Assembly (NCBI RefSeq): GCF_000383095.1
Contig: NZ_AORL01000004.1
Span: forward strand, 103,020 to 167,019
Direction of reading: 5' to 3'
DNA: 64,000 nucleotides
Source of the DNA: Sphingomonas sp. PR090111-T3T-6A
GTDB lineage: Bacteria; Pseudomonadota; Alphaproteobacteria; Sphingomonadales; Sphingomonadaceae
The stretch's first letter is position 1; each line of letters starts with the position of its first letter. Below the pieces are notes generated by a model. That model ran no database searches, was not told the DNA's origin, and saw only the letters and a program-made list of their open reading frames with translations. A program made the position numbers and the translations under genes. Positions 22,090-31,061 of the stretch are shown one piece after another.

Positions 22090-22956
22090 TCAGGCCTCCG
22101 GGAAATTCTCGCCCAGAAATTTCAGCACGGCGCGCACGCGGGCGGGCATTCGCGTATTGGCGAAGCGGTCGATCACCGAGATTGTGAGCGGTTCGATCGC
22201 AGCGGCGGGCAGGACGGGCGTCAGCCGCCCCTCTTCCAGATCCCCGCGCACCCGGATTCGCGGCAGCAACCCGATCCCCAGCCCGCTCGACACCGCCCGG
22301 TAGACCGCCTCGCTGCTGTTCGCCCGGAAGCTCCCGCTGATCTTGAGGCGCTGTCCGTCGATGTCCCAGGCGGTGCGGTTCGGGCCGTAGCCATAGGTGA
22401 TGCAGTCATGCTCCAGCAGATCGCGTGCCGATCGGGGGGCGGGCCGCCGCGCCAGATAGTCCGGCCGTGCCACGAGGATTCGCGAGAATGAGCCCAGCGC
22501 ATGGGCTTCCGGCCCGAGATCGCCCACCCGCAACGCGAGGTCGAGCCCGGCGTCCGCCAGCCCGTCCTGCCAGTCCGACACCGCGAACTCGATGCGCAAG
22601 GCCGGATGCTCCGAGAGCAGCAGCCCGATCCGCTCCGCATAATGGAGGCCGAGCGCGGTGGTGACGCCCACGCGGACCACGCCGGCCACATCGCCCGTGC
22701 CGGCGAGGTCGCTTTCGGCATGGTCCATCTCCTCGATCACCGCGCGGGCATGATCGAGCAGCCGTTCGCCCTCGGGGGTAAGCGTCAGGCTGCGTGTCGT
22801 CCGGTGCAGCAGACGCACGCCGAAATGATCCTCGAGGAAATCGATGCGCCGTGCGATGGTGGTGTTGCTGGCATGGCTGCGCTGCGCCACCGCCGTGAAG
22901 TTCAGTGTTTCGGCTACTTTGGCGAAGGTGCGGAGCGCGAGCACCATGTCGGTCAT
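22090..22956 (-). CDS. LysR family transcriptional regulator
   Basis: A 288-residue LTTR. The N-terminal helix-turn-helix is FAKVAETLNFTAVAQRSHAS followed by RRIDFLEDHFGVRLLHRTTR. The C-terminal substrate-binding fold includes VRVGVTTALGLHYAERIG and SGLGIGLLPRIRV. The resemblance to the CrgA/AaeR-like LTTR group is general only. Start at 22956 (MTDMVLALRTF) or 22947. It is divergent from the CoA-transferase gene at 23071 with a 114-bp spacer, so that gene is a plausible target. Confidence 0.88.
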   Translation of the reverse strand: MTDMVLALRTFAKVAETLNFTAVAQRSHASNTTIARRIDFLEDHFGVRLLHRTTRSLTLTPEGERLLDHARAVIEEMDHAESDLAGTGDVAGVVRVGVTTALGLHYAERIGLLLSEHPALRIEFAVSDWQDGLADAGLDLALRVGDLGPEAHALGSFSRILVARPDYLARRPAPRSARDLLEHDCITYGYGPNRTAWDIDGQRLKISGSFRANSSEAVYRAVSSGLGIGLLPRIRVRGDLEEGRLTPVLPAAAIEPLTISVIDRFANTRMPARVRAVLKFLGENFPEA

Positions 22957-23022
22957 TTGAACGATCCACGCACGACTATTGTCCCCATTTTCTTCATTAT
23001 CCCACAAAGCCGCTCTGGTTAA

Positions 23023-25800
<2,778 letters not shown>

Positions 25801-25840
25801 CCTTCGCCTTTCGTCCCTGATCCAACCGGGAGTTCAGACT

Positions 25841-25858
25841 GACAACGCTTGCGTCGTC
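25841..25858. promoter_or_regulatory. Imperfect dyad upstream of the ROK regulator
   Basis: GACAACGC-TT-GCGTCGTC: 8-bp arms with one mismatch. It lies 41 nt upstream of the ROK start codon, a position consistent with autoregulation. No other evidence. Confidence 0.3.
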
Positions 25859-26019
25859 CGACAAGCAGACTTGGAGCATAGCCGGAGCAACCTCCCGAAA
25901 GAGGAAATCCGGCGGGAGTGTCCGAGCCTTGGCGATCCATGCCAATCCTCGGCGGAATTCGCCAGCGTCAAACGGATCGTATGGTGCCGAAGCTGCGGAA
26001 TCCGGGCCGTCCGGCAGAC

Positions 26020-26036
26020 TGGCACACCCCGTGCAA
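26020..26036 (+). promoter_or_regulatory. Candidate sigma-54 (-24/-12) promoter
   Basis: TGGCAC at 26020-26025 and TGCA at 26032-26035 place the invariant GG and GC exactly 10 nt apart, as in TGGCACG-N4-TTGCA; only the first T of TTGC differs. Transcription would begin near 26046, 50 nt before the ATG of the small secreted protein. A chance match cannot be excluded. Confidence 0.35.
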
Positions 26037-26095
26037 CGGATGGGACGCGCGCCGATCCACGGCCCGCCCAGACGGTTTCTCGAAGGGATGACGCC

Positions 26096-26353
26096 ATGAA
26101 TGCTTCCGCTCGCCTCGTCACCTGTGCCGCGTTCGGGCTGCTGCTCGCCACCGCGGCGGCACCGCCCGCCCTTGCGCACTCCTCCTCCGGGCAGCATCGC
26201 GCCCAGCTCAGCGACGGCAGCACCATCACCTATGACGCGGAGACCAACCAATATTGCTGGACCCACAGCACGACCGGCTCGAACCTCTCGCGGCGCGAAT
26301 GCCACTCGCGGCAGGAATGGGCGGAGCTGGGCCTGCAGATCAGCGGCAAGTGA
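26096..26353 (+). CDS. Small secreted hypothetical protein
   Basis: An 85-residue product with a textbook signal peptide (LVTCAAFGLLLATAAAPPAL, likely cleavage after ALA near residue 27). The mature domain of about 58 residues has TITYDAETNQYCWTH and LSRRECHS, whose two Cys probably form a disulfide. AAGGGA lies 6 nt before the ATG; the longer frame from 25721 is antisense to the ROK gene and rejected. It precedes the fibre-like locus on the same strand but a hairpin at 26415 separates it. No recognised family. Confidence 0.7.
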   Translation: MNASARLVTCAAFGLLLATAAAPPALAHSSSGQHRAQLSDGSTITYDAETNQYCWTHSTTGSNLSRRECHSRQEWAELGLQISGK

Positions 26354-26414
26354 CGCTCCGTTCGTGAGCCTTGCCGGCAGGGACGTCCGTTGGGCGCGCA
26401 ATTGCTTCAAGGGA

Positions 26415-26443
26415 GGGGCGGGCCGTTCAAGACGGCCCGTCCC
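26415..26443. terminator. Strong hairpin downstream of the 26096 gene
   Basis: GGGGCGGGCCGT-TCAAG-ACGGCCCGTCCC: a 12-bp stem with one G-T wobble and a 5-nt loop, 62 nt past the stop codon. No U-tract follows on either strand, so it is terminator-like rather than a classical intrinsic terminator. Confidence 0.5.
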
Positions 26444-26499
26444 GATCGCGCCTATGACGGCCCTTGCAGGCGGGGAAACCTGTCGGTGAAGGACGGATC

Positions 26500-26643
26500 A
26501 TGCGGTATCAGGACGATGTCGATACGCACCTTTTGCGCAGCATCGAGGCCGAGCGCGTCGAGGTGGTGACGGTCGTCAGCCTCGCTTCCATCGCGGTGAT
26601 GGTCGGGCTGATCCTGCTGACCGTGGCGATGATGATGAGCTGA
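26500..26643 (+). CDS. Very small single-pass membrane protein
   Basis: A 47-residue frame, ATG at 26500 to TGA at 26643. The N-terminal half is charged (MRYQDDVDTHLLRSIEAERV) and the C-terminal half is one hydrophobic helix (VSLASIAVMVGLILLTVAMM). GAAGGA sits 6 nt upstream as ribosome site. A well-formed start signal and amphipathic-then-hydrophobic layout argue for a real gene. It ends 11 nt before the convergent LuxR-type gene. Function unknown. Confidence 0.5.
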   Translation: MRYQDDVDTHLLRSIEAERVEVVTVVSLASIAVMVGLILLTVAMMMS

Positions 26644-26654
26644 GCCGCACGGGC

Positions 26655-27779
26655 TCAGACGATCGCCTCGATCTTGGTGCGCCCGAAAAAGGGCAGCAGA
26701 TTGCTCATCATCATGCGGACGAGATCCGCCTGCCGGTTGGTGCCGGTCTTCTGGAAGATCTGGCGCAGATAGGCGCGGGCGGTCTGCTGCTTGATCCGCA
26801 TCATCCGGGCCGCCTCGGCGAGCGTCTTGCCCATGGTGAGGCAGCAGGCGAGGCGGGTCTCCACCGGCGAGAGCCCGTTCAGCCGGCAGATCGGCGCCAG
26901 CGCGCCGGAAAGATCGCTCTCCGGCCGGATCGCGAACAGGATGGCGGAAGCCTCGCCATCGCCGTCCATGCCCGACGGGAGGACCGCCGCCATCAGCGGA
27001 GGCCGACCCGGCTGGCGCGGCAGCGCGAGCATCAGGGCATGATCGGCCCCGTCCGCCTCGCGCGTGGCGAGGACATGGTCGAGGCTCACCTGAAGGCGCA
27101 CCGCATCCTTGAGCGAGGTGGCGGTGACGGAATCGCCGCTCGCACGCAGGCCGTCATGTTCGTCGACGATCTCGCGCAACGCGAGGTTGGCGAATTCCAC
27201 ATGCTTGGAAGCGGAGATGACGCCGATACCGGCATTCACATGATCCAGCGCGCTGCGGAGGGCATGGGTGAGCCGATGCTCGCGCGCCAGCGCATCGCGC
27301 ATCGCGGCGAAACCGGCGATGCAGGGGAGCAACAGCTTCCCCAGCGCGAGCGTCCGCCGCATCACCGATCCCTTGGGCGGGGCCTGGAAGCCGAGGATGA
27401 GGCTGATCGCGCAATCCGGCTGCTGGGCGATGTGGAAGAGGCGGGCGATGTCCTGATCGCCGGGATCGAACCAGCTCTCCTCGAAGGACGGCGGGCGAGT
27501 CGACGGGGCGGACAGCCGGTCGGCGATGCCGTCGAGCAGCGTCGCCGCGCGCGCGACCGGCAGGCCATCGAGCGCGAGCAGCCGGCGCATGTCATGGCCG
27601 GGCCCCTGTGCGAGGATCAGCGCGAAGCTGGCGCCGCTGCCGGACCGGAGAGCCTGTATCGCCCAGTCGAAATCGCCGTCCATCTCCGTCTCGCCGGACG
27701 GCGCTTCGGACGGCCGGAACGGCCTGGCCGAAGGCATCAGCATCCGTCGCGCCGGGGCGCTCATGTTCGGCACCTGCAT
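26655..27779 (-). CDS. LuxR-type (GerE HTH) transcriptional regulator
   Basis: A 374-residue regulator. The C-terminal LuxR helix-turn-helix is LSPVETRLACCLTMGKTLAE followed by KQQTARAYLRQIFQKTGTNR. The N-terminal 290 residues hold a likely sensory part with a PAS-like stretch (ALDHVNAGIGVISASKHVEF). Start at 27779 (MQVPNMSAP) is chosen because AGGAGAGG lies 8 nt upstream; the longer frame to 27935 has no such signal. A perfect 21-bp dyad overlaps the ribosome-site region upstream. The gene is divergent from the fibre-like operon, making it the obvious candidate regulator. Confidence 0.83.
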   Translation of the reverse strand: MQVPNMSAPARRMLMPSARPFRPSEAPSGETEMDGDFDWAIQALRSGSGASFALILAQGPGHDMRRLLALDGLPVARAATLLDGIADRLSAPSTRPPSFEESWFDPGDQDIARLFHIAQQPDCAISLILGFQAPPKGSVMRRTLALGKLLLPCIAGFAAMRDALAREHRLTHALRSALDHVNAGIGVISASKHVEFANLALREIVDEHDGLRASGDSVTATSLKDAVRLQVSLDHVLATREADGADHALMLALPRQPGRPPLMAAVLPSGMDGDGEASAILFAIRPESDLSGALAPICRLNGLSPVETRLACCLTMGKTLAEAARMMRIKQQTARAYLRQIFQKTGTNRQADLVRMMMSNLLPFFGRTKIEAIV

Positions 27780-28334
27780 GGGGCCCCACCTCTCCTGCGT
27801 GCACGGTCTGGCCGTGCACTTGAACGCCTGCGCTGACGCGGACGCGACGGCGCCGGAATTTTCCACACCCGCCTCACCGCATTGGCACGGAACGCGACGA
27901 TTCGGTGAGCCAGAGCGTGTAAGAAGCCGGATCATCGGATCGATATCGGGATGCCCGAGCGGGGTAGGGCGCTATCCGATCGGGCTACGAAGCGGGGCAG
28001 AGCGATATGCGTTCGGTTTGCCCATGGTCGCGTGCCCCCTTGCTCTTCCGGCATGCGGCGGGCTGTGGCGAGGGGTGACGGCGCTCCGATAAATCCAATG
28101 GTTCCGGTATGTTGTGAGCGACTTCCCCTTCAAATGAGGGGAGGCCGCCATGATCGTCCGGTCAGTGGCTATTCCGCCGTCTGAGGGCTCATCCTGCCCG
28201 GTTGGTCGGGGCGATAAGGCTTCTGGCGGCGGGATCTCCCTCGGGGCTTTCCACCGTCGCGCTTGGGCCGTCCTCGGCACATGTCCTGCAATCGGGGGCA
28301 GGTCGGAAAGAAAGCGAACAGGAGGATCGTTTCC
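27780..28334. other. 555-bp divergent promoter region
   Basis: Lies between the LuxR-type regulator and the fibre-like operon. It holds the 27799-27819 dyad near the regulator, small stem-loops (CCCCT...AGGGG near 28121-28141; CCTGC...GCAGG near 28284) and a strong AGGAGG-type ribosome site before 28335. I see no convincing gene. Its length suggests complex regulation of the operon. Confidence 0.5.
27799..27819. promoter_or_regulatory. Perfect 21-bp dyad upstream of the LuxR-type gene
   Basis: GTGCACGG-TCTGG-CCGTGCAC: 8-bp perfect arms with a 5-bp spacer, ending 20 nt from the regulator's start codon. LuxR-type dimers bind sites of this symmetry, so autoregulation is plausible. As RNA it would also fold near the ribosome site, so a 5' UTR role cannot be excluded. 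Confidence 0.5.
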
Positions 28335-29141
28335 ATGAAGACCCATCTTCTGCTGACCGCATCATTCGCCGCCATCATGATTTCGGGCGCGGCGCTCGCG
28401 GACTCGGGCTCGGGCGGCGGCGGCGGGACGCCGACGACGGCGACGACCACCACCAACTGGGCCGGCCTCGGCAGCGCCGCGGCGACCGGTGACGCCAGCA
28501 CGACCAACACGTCGACCACCACGGTCAACAAGACGAGCACGCTCGGCATCACCGACAGCGGCAACACCGCCGACAGCAACAACAGCACGTCGACCAGCAC
28601 GGACAGCTCGGACAATTCGAAGAATTTCGCCTGGACCTCGAACAAGGCCTGGACGTCGAACAAGACCGACACCCGGACGAACACCATCACGGACAGCGGC
28701 AACTCGACCAAGACCAACACCTCGACCAACACGGCCGGCACCGTGGCGGCGAACAATGGCGGGTCGGCGACCGACAACTCGCAGCATGACAGCAACAACC
28801 GCAGCAAGACCTGGACCGCGACGACGACCACCTCGGTCGCCGACAGCGGCAACGACAATTCCGATCATTCCCGCACGATCACCGACAGCAACAACGACAG
28901 CTCGGTGAACACCTCGGTCGTCTCCTCGTCCGACCTGGCGAGCAACGTGACGGGCGCGTGGGTCTCCTATGCGGCCAATCGCGGCACGGATAACGGCCCG
29001 AACAACAGCCTGACCGTCGACAACGGCGCGTTCCAGAACTTCGCCGGCCTGCAAGCGCTCAACATGAACACCGGCGTGGGCGCCTCGCAGAACAGCTCGG
29101 TCAACGTCAGCGTCTCGGCCGGGACGATCAATCTGCAATGA
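28335..29141 (+). CDS. Secreted Ser/Thr/Asn-rich repeat protein, candidate fibre (amyloid-like) subunit
   Basis: A 268-residue exported protein: signal peptide 1-22 (cleavage after AALA), a Gly linker, then about 190 residues almost wholly Ser, Thr, Asn, Asp, Gly, with imperfect repeats headed by ITDSGN (72-77), ITDSGN (118-123), VADSGN (168-173) and ITDSNN (182-187). WTSNK and KTWT motifs recur within them. The last 36 residues (FQNFAGLQALNMNTG then NSSVNVSVS) are shared with the next gene product. Low complexity, Asn/Thr repeats and a neighbouring C39 peptidase and coiled-coil barrel fit a FapC-like fibre subunit; this is inference. First gene of the operon, with a strong AGGAGG site. Confidence 0.7.
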   Translation: MKTHLLLTASFAAIMISGAALADSGSGGGGGTPTTATTTTNWAGLGSAAATGDASTTNTSTTTVNKTSTLGITDSGNTADSNNSTSTSTDSSDNSKNFAWTSNKAWTSNKTDTRTNTITDSGNSTKTNTSTNTAGTVAANNGGSATDNSQHDSNNRSKTWTATTTTSVADSGNDNSDHSRTITDSNNDSSVNTSVVSSSDLASNVTGAWVSYAANRGTDNGPNNSLTVDNGAFQNFAGLQALNMNTGVGASQNSSVNVSVSAGTINLQ

Positions 29142-29148
29142 CCTGAGG

Positions 29149-29179
29149 GGAAGGTGCGGGGCATGGCTTCGCACCTTCC
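29149..29179 (+). terminator. Intercistronic hairpin after the fibre-like gene
   Basis: GGAAGGTGCG and CGCACCTTCC form a perfect 10-bp stem around an 11-nt loop, 7 nt past the stop codon of the first gene and 37 nt before the next start. Only GTCTTT follows, so it is more likely a partial terminator or 3' stabiliser that raises the level of the first gene's mRNA over the rest. Confidence 0.6.
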
Positions 29180-29215
29180 GTCTTTCGGGCGCTTCCTTTT
29201 GCAGGGGACGGAACG

Positions 29216-29569
29216 ATGAACAGGGCGTTCCTCATCGCCGGGGCCTTGGCCCTCGGATCGATCGCCGCGCCGGGCATGGCGCAGACGGCCGCCGCCGCGC
29301 CTTTCTCGCCCTTCGGGCAGGCCGGCGCCGTGGGTGACGGGCAGTTGAGCACGATCGCCGGCATGGCCAACGTCGATCAATATGTCATGGCGCAAAATAC
29401 CAACACAGTTTCCGACAACCACGTCGATGGAAATTCTGTTACTGGTACGATAAACTTCGACCCGACGTCCTTTCAGAATATGAACGGACTGTCTGTGCTG
29501 AGTGCCAATACGGGCAACAATGTTGCGATCAACTCGTCGTTGAACGTGAACATCGCAATCCGGCCCTGA
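29216..29569 (+). CDS. Small secreted protein sharing the C-terminal motif of the fibre-like protein
   Basis: A 117-residue product with signal peptide 1-22 (cleavage near PGMA/Q). Residues 86-112 (FQNMNGLSVLSANTG then NSSLNVNI) align with the last 36 residues of the preceding gene product, keeping FQN, GL, L, NTG and NSS-NV in register. NTNTVSDNHVDGNSVTG adds an Asn/Ser-rich stretch. By context it could be a minor subunit or nucleator comparable to FapB, or FapE-like; this is inferred. It is followed 14 nt later by the C39 peptidase gene. Confidence 0.65.
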   Translation: MNRAFLIAGALALGSIAAPGMAQTAAAAPFSPFGQAGAVGDGQLSTIAGMANVDQYVMAQNTNTVSDNHVDGNSVTGTINFDPTSFQNMNGLSVLSANTGNNVAINSSLNVNIAIRP

Positions 29570-29583
29570 ACAGGGGGAGTGTC

Positions 29584-30288
29584 ATGAGATCGGGGGCGAT
29601 CATGGCATGGATGGGGGTGCTGCTCCCGCTCGGCGCCTGCTCCGGCGCCTTGCTCCCGGAGGGCGACAACCGGGTCAATTATGGCGGGACGATGGAGTTC
29701 CGCCTTCCCGTCAACAGCATGATCGGTCGCCGTTTCGACACGGTGGTGCGTCAGCAATATGATTTCAGCTGCGGCTCGGCCGCGCTCGCGACGCTGCTGC
29801 GCTACCATTATGACGACCCCCAGACCGAGCAGACCGTCTTCCTCGGGATGTGGCGTGAAGGCGATCAGGCGCAGATCCGCAAGGTCGGCTTCTCGCTGCT
29901 CGACATGAAGCGCTATCTCGCCGCGCGGGGCCTGTCGGCGGACGGTTATCGGGTGACGCTGGAGCAGATCATGAAAGCCCGCACGCCGGGCATCGCGCTC
30001 ATCAATTTCAACGGATACCGGCATTTCGTGGTCGTGGTGGGCTTCGAGGGGCGGACGCTGATCCTCGGCGACCCCTCGCTCGGCCTCAGGCGCGAAGATC
30101 GCTCGGTGTTCCAGAAACAGTGGAACAACGTCTATTTTGTCCTGAATGGGCGCACTTCGGTCGCCAACGCGCATTTCAACCAGGCGGCGGACCTTGCGCG
30201 TGCGCCGAGCTTCCGTTTCTATCCCGGAGCCGAACCGCTCAGCCTGTCCGGGCTGGCGTTGACGAGGCCCGGCCTGAACTCCTTCTAG
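29584..30288 (+). CDS. C39-type cysteine peptidase, predicted lipoprotein (FapD-like)
   Basis: A 234-residue papain-fold peptidase of the C39 (double-glycine peptidase) family but lacking ABC-transporter domains. QQYDFSCGSAALATLLRYHY carries the oxyanion Gln and catalytic Cys63; YRHFVVVVGF carries His147 and LGDPSLG Asp163. The N-terminus has lipobox LGAC, so Cys19 is probably lipidated and the enzyme acts in the periplasm. The Pseudomonas FapD peptidase has this stand-alone exported design. Gaps of 13-14 nt to both neighbours show a tight operon. Likely substrate: the next gene's product, which has a GG motif. Confidence 0.82.
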   Translation: MRSGAIMAWMGVLLPLGACSGALLPEGDNRVNYGGTMEFRLPVNSMIGRRFDTVVRQQYDFSCGSAALATLLRYHYDDPQTEQTVFLGMWREGDQAQIRKVGFSLLDMKRYLAARGLSADGYRVTLEQIMKARTPGIALINFNGYRHFVVVVGFEGRTLILGDPSLGLRREDRSVFQKQWNNVYFVLNGRTSVANAHFNQAADLARAPSFRFYPGAEPLSLSGLALTRPGLNSF

Positions 30289-30301
30289 GGAGGGCGACGC
30301 C

Positions 30302-31015
30302 ATGCTGCTGCCACTTCTGGCCTTCGCGCTTTCGGTCGTGCAGCCCATCGTCGTGAAGGCGCCTGCGCCGGCCCCTGCGGTGTTCGACAGCCCACGCGTG
30401 CCCGATTCCGAACTGTCCGAGATGCGCGGCGGCTTCAACCTGCCCGACGGACTCGACATCGCGATCGGTATCGACGTGCAGACACGCATCGACGGCGCGC
30501 TGGCGCTCCACACCGTCTACAACAGCGAGGGGCCTGACGCGGGCATCCATGCCTATTCGGGTGACAACGGCCCGGCAAGCAGCAGCGGCGGCACCAGCGT
30601 GCCGGGAACCGCGGCAGGCGCCAGCGTCAGCGTCTCGCGGTCGGCGAGCGGAGCCACCGTCGTCTCGACGCCGAGCACCCCGGCCGTGACCATCGCGTCG
30701 AACGCATCTCCTGCCTCGACGGGCGGCAACGCCCTCCCGCTCACCGCCAATGGCGCGCCGGTGCAGACCGCATCGGGCAGCTACAGCCTCAGCAGCACCG
30801 ATCGCGGCGACGTCGTCACCTATGCCGGTCCCTCGATCGAGGTGCAGCACCTGATCGGGCAGGCGACCGGCGTGGTGATCGCCAACACCGCCAACAACCG
30901 CACCATCGATACCGCCAGCACCATCAACATCGACATGCAGAACGTGCCAGTCGCCGCGATCAGCAGCGCCTTCCTCGCGGCTCGGGCGGCATTCGATTCG
31001 GCACGCGCGCATTAG
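30302..31015 (+). CDS. Exported protein with double-glycine leader-like motif
   Basis: A 237-residue protein. Hydrophobic residues 1-19 form a signal peptide; then PAPAPAVFDS and SELSEMRGGF, where Leu38, Met41 and Gly43-Gly44 match the pattern of C39 peptidase cleavage sites. After it come NLPDGLDIAIGIDVQTRIDG, a Ser/Thr/Ala/Gly-rich middle (85-160) and a C-terminal part with GVVIANTANNRT and STINIDM. The family is unnamed to me; context suggests a processed accessory or extracellular component of the fibre system, in the operon position of FapE. Confidence 0.65.
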   Translation: MLLPLLAFALSVVQPIVVKAPAPAPAVFDSPRVPDSELSEMRGGFNLPDGLDIAIGIDVQTRIDGALALHTVYNSEGPDAGIHAYSGDNGPASSSGGTSVPGTAAGASVSVSRSASGATVVSTPSTPAVTIASNASPASTGGNALPLTANGAPVQTASGSYSLSSTDRGDVVTYAGPSIEVQHLIGQATGVVIANTANNRTIDTASTINIDMQNVPVAAISSAFLAARAAFDSARAH

Positions 31016-31061
31016 GGGTTTGCAAGACGCCGATGGGGATCGGCCAACATTGGGGGATGTC

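Noticed and set aside
28557..28900. Internal DNA repetition in the 28335 gene as a CRISPR-like array
   Set aside because: The repeats are short, degenerate, in frame and explained by protein repeats; no regular spacers.
28362..29174. 270-codon minus-strand frame over the repeat protein
   Set aside because: Arg/Val/Gly-rich complement of the Asn/Thr/Ser repeats; no start signal, and the plus-strand product has a perfect signal peptide and ribosome site.
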